Assembly: GCF_013359685.1 (NCBI RefSeq)
Contig: NZ_JABFMV010000015.1
Location: 1 to 64,000 of the forward strand
DNA from: Leifsonia sp. C5G2
GTDB taxonomy: Bacteria > Actinomycetota > Actinomycetes > Actinomycetales > Microbacteriaceae
Direction: 5' to 3'
Length of the DNA stretch: 64,000 nucleotides
In this document: one piece after another, positions 58,390 through 64,000 of the stretch
Layout: every line of letters starts with the position of its first letter
Position numbering within the stretch: position 1 is the first letter of the stretch
Made by a program: the position numbers and the translations under genes
Notes under the pieces: model-generated
Told to the model about the DNA's origin: nothing
Database searches by the model: none
What the model saw: the letters and a program-made list of their open reading frames with translations, nothing else

Positions 58390-59523
58390 TTAGAGGGAGT
58401 CTCCAAACGCGCGCAGCCGGGACGCCGCCGCGGCCACGCGCTCGTCGGTGGCCGTCAGAGACAGCCGGACGTGCTCCGGATAGTGGACGCCGTAGAAGTG
58501 ACCCGGACCGGCGAGGATGCCGAGATCGGCCAGCCGCCCGATGCTCTCCCAGGCGTCCCGGCCCTCCGTCGCCCACAGGTAGAGCCCGCCTTCGCTCCGG
58601 TCGATCCGGAACCCGGCCGACTCCAGCGCCGGCTTCAGCAGCTCGCGCCTGGCGCGGTAGCGCTCCTTCTGCTCGGCGACGTGGTGGTCGTCGGCGAGCG
58701 CCGCCACCATCGCGGCCTGCAGCGGAGCGGGGAGCATGAGGCCCGCGTGCTTGCGGACGTTCACCAGCCGGGCGATCACCGTGCGGCATCCGGCGACGAA
58801 CGCGGCGCGGTACCCCGCGAGGTTCGACTGCTTGCTCAGGGAGTAGACGGCGAGGATGTTGCGCCGGTCGTCGCCGATCACGCGCGGGTCGAGGACGCTC
58901 GGGACGCGCTCCGCATCCCACGGCTCGTCCCAGCCCAGCTCGGCGTAGCACTCGTCGCTCGCAAGGTAGGCGCCCAGCTCGCGGGCGCGGGCGACGGCCG
59001 CCCGGAGCTCATCGACCGACAGGATGCGCCCGTCGGGGTTGCCCGGCGAGTTCAGCCAGATCAGGCGGGTGCGCTCCGGCCACTCGGCCGGGTCGTCGCT
59101 CGCCAGGGCGGTCGCGCCGGCGATTGCTGCGCCGATGGCGTACGTCGGGTAGGCGGCACGGGGATGCACGACCACGTCGCCCTCCCCCAGGCCGAGCAGG
59201 AACGGCAGCAGCGCCACGAGCTCCTTCGAGCCGATCGTGGGGAGGACGTTCTCCACCGTCAGGCCGGGCACGCCCCGCCTGCGCTCGAACCAGGCGGCGA
59301 TCGCCTCGCGCAGGGCCGGCGTGCCGACCGTGAGCGGATAGGCGTGCGCATCCGTCGCCGCCGCCAGGGCGTCACGGATGAGACCCGGGGTCGGGTCGAC
59401 CGGTGAGCCGATCGACAGGTCGACGATCCCGGTCGTGTCGCCGAACGGCACCGCAGACCGCGCCCGCTCCGCGTACGGGGCCATCAGGTCCCACGGGTAA
59501 TCGGGCAGCTCCTGCAGTGCCAC
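58390..59523 (-). CDS. dapC: DapC, N-succinyldiaminopimelate aminotransferase
   Basis: A 377-residue fold-type I PLP aminotransferase. LNSPGNPDGRILS, YLASDECYAELGWDEP and the PLP lysine in VYSLSKQSNLAGYRAAF are clear. The N-terminal SIGSPVDPTPGLIRDAL and adjacency to a 7Fe ferredoxin gene identify the actinobacterial DapC branch. It acts in the succinylase branch between DapD and DapE. It starts one base after the fdxA stop, so the two genes are cotranscribed. Confidence 0.94.
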   Translation of the reverse strand: MALQELPDYPWDLMAPYAERARSAVPFGDTTGIVDLSIGSPVDPTPGLIRDALAAATDAHAYPLTVGTPALREAIAAWFERRRGVPGLTVENVLPTIGSKELVALLPFLLGLGEGDVVVHPRAAYPTYAIGAAIAGATALASDDPAEWPERTRLIWLNSPGNPDGRILSVDELRAAVARARELGAYLASDECYAELGWDEPWDAERVPSVLDPRVIGDDRRNILAVYSLSKQSNLAGYRAAFVAGCRTVIARLVNVRKHAGLMLPAPLQAAMVAALADDHHVAEQKERYRARRELLKPALESAGFRIDRSEGGLYLWATEGRDAWESIGRLADLGILAGPGHFYGVHYPEHVRLSLTATDERVAAAASRLRAFGDSL

Positions 59524-59524
59524 G

Positions 59525-59845
59525 TCAGTGAGCCTGAGGCGGGAGCGCGGCGATGACCGGGTGGTCCTTCTGGATCACTCCGACCTTCGAGGCGCCGCCG
59601 GGCGAGCCGATGTCGTCGAAGAACTCCACGTTCGCGCGGTAGTAGTCCTTCCACTCCTCGGGCAGGTCGTCCTCGTAGTAGATCGCCTCGACCGGGCAGA
59701 CCGGCTCGCAGGCGCCGCAGTCCACGCACTCGTCCGGGTGGATGTACAGCGACCGTTCGCCCTCGTAGATGCAGTCGACAGGGCATTCGTCGATACACGC
59801 CCTGTCCTTCACATCGACACACGGGAGAGCGATGACGTAGGTCAC
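59525..59845 (-). CDS. fdxA: FdxA, 7Fe ferredoxin
   Basis: A 106-residue ferredoxin with a [3Fe-4S] and a [4Fe-4S] site. The first cluster motif is CVDVKDRACIDECPVDC; the second is CVDCGACEPVCPVEAI. The C-terminal tail VGVIQKDHPVIAALP is typical of actinobacterial FdxA. GTG start at 59845 with AAGGGA further upstream; a longer frame has no homology. Its coupling to dapC is conserved in the phylum. Confidence 0.95.
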   Translation of the reverse strand: MTYVIALPCVDVKDRACIDECPVDCIYEGERSLYIHPDECVDCGACEPVCPVEAIYYEDDLPEEWKDYYRANVEFFDDIGSPGGASKVGVIQKDHPVIAALPPQAH

Positions 59846-59885
59846 AGTGGATCCGATCCCTTCACGAAGGAGCTGTCCTCCTAGC

Positions 59886-60269
59886 TTAGACGCCGCTCGC
59901 GGGCGCGCTCGCCCGCCGGCCGCGCACATCCGGCCAGGCGACCACCACGGCCGCGATGAGGATGGGCGCGACGAGCCAGATCTGGCCGAGCAGATCGTTC
60001 GGGATCAGCACGGAGCCCCCGGCGCTCTGCTGGGTGAACAGCAGGATCACCGCGATCGCGCCGAGCGCCGCCAGCAGGGCGGGCAGACGGCTGTGCCCGA
60101 GGAGGCGCAGCCCGACGAGCAGGGCCGTGAAGGCGAGCAGGGCACCGATCAGCCCGAGCGGCAGAGGCACTCCCCACGTCACGGTCAGCTGGTGGGCGAC
60201 GGTTCCGATCGCCCCGAAGACCGCCCCCGCGAGGACGAGCAGGACGGCGCTGACGATCCGGCTGAGCAT
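59886..60269 (-). CDS. DUF6113 family membrane protein
   Basis: A 127-residue protein with four hydrophobic helices (roughly 3-25, 32-53, 63-80 and 92-112) and a charged C-terminus (DVRGRRASAPASGV). Function unknown. The ATG lies six bases after TAGGAT, hence a leaderless mRNA. It is divergent from efeU and 40 bases upstream of fdxA on the same strand. The family name is from memory of the pattern and is less sure than the gene itself. Confidence 0.8.
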   Translation of the reverse strand: MLSRIVSAVLLVLAGAVFGAIGTVAHQLTVTWGVPLPLGLIGALLAFTALLVGLRLLGHSRLPALLAALGAIAVILLFTQQSAGGSVLIPNDLLGQIWLVAPILIAAVVVAWPDVRGRRASAPASGV

Positions 60270-60275
60270 CTCCGC

Positions 60276-60281
60276 ATCCTA
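60276..60281 (-). promoter_or_regulatory. -10 element of a leaderless promoter for the DUF6113 gene
   Basis: TAGGAT on the minus strand, six bases (GCGGAG), then ATG at 60269. Confidence 0.6.
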
Positions 60282-60320
60282 TCTGGACACACTCGGGGTG
60301 GTGCCTTAGGCTCGATCGAG

Positions 60321-60339
60321 TAAGGTTAGCCTTACCAAC
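60321..60339 (+). promoter_or_regulatory. IdeR/DtxR-type iron box upstream of efeU
   Basis: TAAGGTTAGCCTTACCAAC matches 15 or 16 of 19 positions of the DtxR/IdeR consensus TTAGGTTAGSCTAACCTAA. It lies 29 bases before the efeU start and would repress efeUOB when iron is plentiful. Confidence 0.75.
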
Positions 60340-60368
60340 CCCACCCACCGATCCGTCGAAGGTCCCCC

Positions 60369-61232
60369 GTGCTCGCGAACTACCTCATCGGCCTCCGCGA
60401 AGGCCTCGAGATGGCCCTCATCGTCACCATCCTCATCGCCTACGTGGTGAAGGTCGGCCGCACGGATGTGCTCTCCAAGCTGTGGATCGGCATCGGCATC
60501 GCCCTGGTCGTGCCGCTCGGCATCGGCGCTGTGCTCACCTGGGGCCCCTACGGCATGAGCTTCCAGGCGCAGGAGATCCTCGGCGGCACCCTGTCGCTGG
60601 TCGCGGTCGGGTTCGTCACCTGGATGGTGTTCTGGATGGGCAAGACCGCCCGCACCATGAAGTCCACCCTCCACAACCGCCTCGACTCGGCCCTGGTCGG
60701 CGCCGGCTGGGGCGTGGTGCTCCTCGCCATGCTGAGCGTGGGGCGCGAGGGCATCGAGACGTCGCTGTTCGTCTGGGCGACGGTCGCGAGCACGGGCGGC
60801 AGCTGGGAGCCGGCCGTCGGCGCGCTCCTCGGCCTCGCCAGCGCGGCAGTCCTGGGCTTCCTGCTCTACCGCGGCATGGTCGAGATCAACCTCGGCACCT
60901 TCTTCACCTGGACGGGTGCGTTCCTCATCCTCGTCGCCGCCGGCGTGTTCGCCTACGGGCTCGGCGACCTGCAGGAGGCCGGGCTCCTCCCCGGCGGCGC
61001 AGCCCACGCCTACGACATCAGCCGCGCGATCCCCTCCTCCAGCTGGTACGGCACGATCGCCGCGGGCATCCTCAACTTCAACCCCAGCCCGACCCTGCTG
61101 CAGGTCGCAGGATGGGTCGGCTACCTGGCGGTCGTCGGCTTCTTCTACGTGCGCCAGCACCGCGCCTCCGCCCGGCCCGCGAAGCCGGCGGCGAGCGCGG
61201 CCCCGGCCCCGCACGCGCCGATTGCGTCCTGA
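60369..61232 (+). CDS. efeU: EfeU, ferrous iron permease
   Basis: A 287-residue Ftr1-type iron permease with seven hydrophobic segments. Both iron-binding REGLE motifs are present: R10-EGLE14 and R126-EGIE130. The C-terminus is an Ala/Pro-rich cytoplasmic tail. GTG start with GAAGG six bases upstream. It is the first gene of efeU-efeO-efeB and carries an IdeR box in its promoter. Confidence 0.96.
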   Translation: MLANYLIGLREGLEMALIVTILIAYVVKVGRTDVLSKLWIGIGIALVVPLGIGAVLTWGPYGMSFQAQEILGGTLSLVAVGFVTWMVFWMGKTARTMKSTLHNRLDSALVGAGWGVVLLAMLSVGREGIETSLFVWATVASTGGSWEPAVGALLGLASAAVLGFLLYRGMVEINLGTFFTWTGAFLILVAAGVFAYGLGDLQEAGLLPGGAAHAYDISRAIPSSSWYGTIAAGILNFNPSPTLLQVAGWVGYLAVVGFFYVRQHRASARPAKPAASAAPAPHAPIAS

Positions 61233-61276
61233 CCGCAGCACCTCACCGCACCCGAGAAAGAAAGCACAGCACACCC

Positions 61277-62488
61277 ATGCCCCGACCCCGTCCGGTCCCC
61301 CACAACCGCCCGGTCCGCCGTCGCCTGGTCGCCGTCGCCGGCTCCCTCGCCGGCGCCGCCGCGCTCGCCGCAGCGCTGAGCGGCTGCGTCCCCAACAAGG
61401 CCTCCGCCACCGACGAGGCCATCGCCGTCACGCTCGACGACGCGAAGTGCAGTGTCTCCACCGACACGGCGAAGGCCGGACCGATCACCTTCCAGGTGAC
61501 CAACACGGGCCAGGACGTGAACGAGTTCGAGCTGCTCGCGACCGACAAGCTGCGCATCGTCGGCGAGAAGGAGAACATCGGGCCGGGGACGACGGTCAAC
61601 TACGTCGTGCAGCTCGCGGAGGGCGACTACTTCTCCGCCTGCCGCAAGGGCATGGTCGGGCAGCCAACCAACGTCGCGAAGTTCACCGTGACCCCGGGGG
61701 ACGCCAAGGAGGTGACGGAGAGCGAGAGCAAGCAGGTCGCCCAGGCCGTCGCCAACTACACCGGCTACGTGCGCGACCAGGCCGGTGCACTGCTGACCGC
61801 GACGAAGACCTTCGCCGCCGCCTACTCCTCGGGCGACGACGCCGCGGCGCGCTCGCAGTATGCCTCCGCCCGCTCCTTCTACGAGCGCATCGAGCCGACC
61901 GCGGAGCAGTTCGGCGACCTCGACCCGGCCCTCGACCTGCGCGAGGCCGACCTGGAGCAGGGCCAGGAGTGGACCGGCTGGCACCGCATCGAAAAGGACC
62001 TCTGGCCGCCGGCGGGCTACACGGCCACCGACCGGGCGGCCCGCGGCCCGATCGCGGACAAGCTCGTCTCCGACACCCAGAAGCTGTACGACCTGGTCCG
62101 GGCGAAGGACTTCAGCCTGACGATCGACCAGATCTCCAACGGCGCGATCGGCCTGATGGAAGAGGTCGCCGGATCCAAGATCACCGGCGAGGAGGAGGCG
62201 TTCTCGCACACCGACCTCGACGACTTCCAGGCCAACCTGGAGGGCGCGCAGGTGGCGTACGGGGTCGTCCGCGACATCGCGGAGAACAAGGGCAGCGCAG
62301 GCAAGAGCGTCGTCACGAAGCTCGACGCCGAGTTCACGACCATCGCGGCGACGCTGGCGACCTACAAGAGCGGGAACGGGTTCGTCCCGTACACCGAGCT
62401 CACGACCGAGCAGGTCAAGGAGCTGTCCGACCAGGTCAACGCGCTCAGCGAGCCGCTCAGCCGGCTGACCTCCATCGTCGTCAAGTAG
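61277..62488 (+). CDS. efeO: EfeO, iron-uptake lipoprotein
   Basis: A 403-residue exported protein with a lipobox AALSGC37 after an arginine-rich signal region, so it is anchored outside the membrane. The N-terminal ~120 residues are a cupredoxin-like domain (ITFQVTNTGQDVNEFELLATD). The C-terminal M75 domain has the metal motif GWHRIEKDLW (H236xxE239). It captures iron and passes it to EfeU. It begins 44 bases after efeU. Confidence 0.95.
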   Translation: MPRPRPVPHNRPVRRRLVAVAGSLAGAAALAAALSGCVPNKASATDEAIAVTLDDAKCSVSTDTAKAGPITFQVTNTGQDVNEFELLATDKLRIVGEKENIGPGTTVNYVVQLAEGDYFSACRKGMVGQPTNVAKFTVTPGDAKEVTESESKQVAQAVANYTGYVRDQAGALLTATKTFAAAYSSGDDAAARSQYASARSFYERIEPTAEQFGDLDPALDLREADLEQGQEWTGWHRIEKDLWPPAGYTATDRAARGPIADKLVSDTQKLYDLVRAKDFSLTIDQISNGAIGLMEEVAGSKITGEEEAFSHTDLDDFQANLEGAQVAYGVVRDIAENKGSAGKSVVTKLDAEFTTIAATLATYKSGNGFVPYTELTTEQVKELSDQVNALSEPLSRLTSIVVK

Positions 62489-62495
62489 GGATCGC

Positions 62496-63833
62496 GTGAC
62501 GCAGCACCAGCCCGACGCCGAGCGCCCGGAGGCCGACGAGGCCGCCGGGCGCTCCGGCGCGCCGGCCGAGCGCGGCCGCGGTCTCTCCCGCCGCGGCGTC
62601 CTCGGCCTCGCCGGGGCGACGGTCGGCGCGGGACTCGTCGGCTTCGGCGCGGGCATGGCGGTGGATCGCGCGGTCGCCGGCGGCTCGACAGCGTCGGCCA
62701 CCTACCCCTTCTACGGCGCCCACCAGGCCGGCATCACGACCCCCGCGCAGGACCGCCTCCACTTCGCCGCGTTCGACACCGCGCCCGGACTCGACCGCGA
62801 CGGCCTGATCGAGCTGCTGAACGACTGGACGGTCGCCGCCGCCCGGATGACGCAGGGCCGACCGGCCGGGAAGTACGGCCCGGCGTCCGGCCCGAGCGAT
62901 GCTCCCCCGGACGACACCGGCGAGGCGCTCGACCTGCCGCCGGGCGGCCTGACGCTGACGTTCGGGTTCGGGCCGACGCTGTTCCGCGCGGCGGACGGGA
63001 CGGACCGGTTCGGCATCGCCTCCCGCCGCCCGGAGGCGCTGGTCGACCTCCCGCGGTTCGCCGGCGACGCTCTGCTCCCGGCGATCAGCGGCGGCGACCT
63101 GTGCGTGCAGGCGTGCAGCGACGACCCGCAGGTCGCCGTGCACGCCATCCGCAACCTCTCCCGCATCGCCTTCGGGCGCGCCTCGATCCGCTGGTCGCAG
63201 CTCGGCTTCGGGCGCACCTCCTCCACCTCCCGCAGCCAGACCACGCCGCGCAACCTGTTCGGCTTCAAAGACGGCACGGCCAACATCAAGTCGGAGGACC
63301 AGTCGGTCGTCGAGGACCAGGTGTGGGCGTCCGCCGGAGACGGCGCGGGGTGGATGGCCGGCGGCTCGTACCTCGTCGCCCGCAAGATCCGCATGGTCAT
63401 CGAGACCTGGGATCGCCAGCAGCTCGGCGAGCAGGAGCGGATCATCGGGCGCGACAAGGGAGAGGGTGCGCCGCTCTCCGGAGGGACCGAGTTCAGCGAG
63501 CCGAACTTCCTCGCGGTCGCGAAGGACGGCGGCACGAAGATCGACCCGGATTCGCACGTGCGCCTGGCGCATCCCAGTGTGAACGGCGGCGCCCAGCTGC
63601 TCCGCCGCGGCTACAACTTCGTCGACGGCAACGACGAGCTGGGGCGCCTGAACGCGGGCCTCTTCTTCATCGCGTTCCAGCGCGACCCGCGCACGCAGTT
63701 CATCCCGATCCAGCGGCGTCTCGCGACGAACGACCTGATGAACGAGTACGTCCGGCACGTCGGCTCCGGCGTGTTCGCCGTGCCGCCCGGCGCCGCCGAG
63801 GGCTCGTACGTCGGGGCGGGCCTGTTCGCCTAG
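62496..63833 (+). CDS. efeB: EfeB, Dyp-type haem peroxidase
   Basis: A 445-residue Dyp peroxidase exported by Tat. The twin-arginine motif is S31-R32-R33-G-V-L followed by a hydrophobic stretch. The haem-distal GFKDGTANI (GxxDG) and the proximal His region DSHVRLAHPSVN are visible. It oxidises Fe(II) or extracts iron from haem for EfeUO. GTG start 7 bases after the efeO stop. Its TAG stop shares bases with the stop codon of the converging surface-protein gene. Confidence 0.96.
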   Translation: MTQHQPDAERPEADEAAGRSGAPAERGRGLSRRGVLGLAGATVGAGLVGFGAGMAVDRAVAGGSTASATYPFYGAHQAGITTPAQDRLHFAAFDTAPGLDRDGLIELLNDWTVAAARMTQGRPAGKYGPASGPSDAPPDDTGEALDLPPGGLTLTFGFGPTLFRAADGTDRFGIASRRPEALVDLPRFAGDALLPAISGGDLCVQACSDDPQVAVHAIRNLSRIAFGRASIRWSQLGFGRTSSTSRSQTTPRNLFGFKDGTANIKSEDQSVVEDQVWASAGDGAGWMAGGSYLVARKIRMVIETWDRQQLGEQERIIGRDKGEGAPLSGGTEFSEPNFLAVAKDGGTKIDPDSHVRLAHPSVNGGAQLLRRGYNFVDGNDELGRLNAGLFFIAFQRDPRTQFIPIQRRLATNDLMNEYVRHVGSGVFAVPPGAAEGSYVGAGLFA

Positions 63834-64000
63834 GACGCGCGTCGCCTCGATCGCAGCAACCCGCCGAGCGGGCGTATCCCCGCAAGCACGGCCGTCAGCG
63901 CGAGCAGCCCGCCGCCGATCAGCGACAACGCGTCCGCGCCCAAACCGCCCGTCAACGGCAGCACCGGAACCGGAACCTGCTTGTTCACGATCGGATTCAA
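63830..64000 (-). CDS. C-terminal end of an LPxTG-type cell-wall-anchored protein (partial)
   Basis: The last 56 codons of a minus-strand gene that continues beyond the window. VPVLPLTGGLG contains the sortase-type motif LPLTG, followed by a hydrophobic helix (ALSLIGGGLLALTAVLAGI) and a basic tail LLRSRRRAS, the standard sorting signal. The N-terminal part and function are outside view. Its stop CTA (complement) occupies 63830-63832 and overlaps the efeB TAG stop on the other strand. Confidence 0.85.
   Translation of the reverse strand: MNPIVNKQVPVPVLPLTGGLGADALSLIGGGLLALTAVLAGIRPLGGLLRSRRRAS

Noticed and set aside
54072-58739. 1555-residue plus-strand open frame
   Set aside because: Runs opposite the second acylase, citrate synthase and dapC; composition is His/Arg/Val-rich with no recognisable domain.

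Overview
The window is 64 kb of very GC-rich, gene-dense chromosome from an actinobacterium. A Microbacteriaceae such as Leifsonia fits best. Reasons: the order ftsK-pgsA-cinA-clgR-DUF3046-recA-recX-miaB-miaA-dapF, lexA divergent from a LysM protein, bifunctional priA in the his operon, DtxR/IdeR-type and actinobacterial SOS operators, and many leaderless promoters (TANNNT, exactly six bases, then ATG/GTG). The genus is inferred; no rRNA is present. I saw no tRNA, rRNA, CRISPR array, prophage or insertion sequence, and no gene-free stretch exceeds 300 bases.

Layout. 1-2.9 kb: the most unusual locus, a tightly coupled three-gene operon encoding a small peptide with three 23-residue repeats, a JmjC/ribosomal-oxygenase-type hydroxylase and a thioredoxin-like iron-sulfur (Suc_Fer-like) protein. 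It looks like a modified-peptide or hydroxylase-substrate cassette. 2.9-8.3 kb: VOC protein, AraC regulator, a large RecB-like nuclease/helicase, an HhH-GPD protein and a small membrane protein. 8.4-12.4 kb: hisC-hisB-hisH-priA-sseB operon. 12.5-14.4 kb: LysM protein and lexA around two SOS boxes, a GACGR pentanucleotide array and a zincin. 14.4-17.8 kb: metF-metE. 18-31 kb: hflX, a methyltransferase and the conserved dapF-to-ftsK block (DNA repair, tRNA ms2i6A modification, phospholipid synthesis, chromosome translocation). 31-41 kb: rnj, dapA, dapB, a thioredoxin/DUF4395 pair, OsmC, an M16 peptidase and other housekeeping genes. 41-51.4 kb: TetR, aldo-keto reductase and a complete leucine/isovalerate catabolic cluster (HpcH lyase, MaoC hydratase, SCOT A/B, acyl-CoA dehydrogenase, biotin-dependent carboxylase pair) facing a TetR regulator across two palindromic operators. 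51.4-56.8 kb: two tandem membrane-anchored penicillin-acylase (S45) paralogues. 56.9-60.3 kb: gltA, dapC, fdxA and a DUF6113 protein. 60.3-63.8 kb: efeUOB iron uptake behind an IdeR box, then the 3' end of an LPxTG-type surface protein that leaves the window.

How the genes work together. dapA, dapB, dapC and dapF supply meso-diaminopimelate/lysine. The metF product is the methyl donor for metE. miaA and miaB act successively on tRNA A37. lexA, recA, recX and the LysM protein form the SOS module. The leucine cluster carries isovaleryl-CoA to acetyl-CoA and acetoacetyl-CoA. Notable sequence features are a CTG start codon for miaA, at least nine leaderless start sites, a palindromic element present twice, and the peptide/JmjC cassette.
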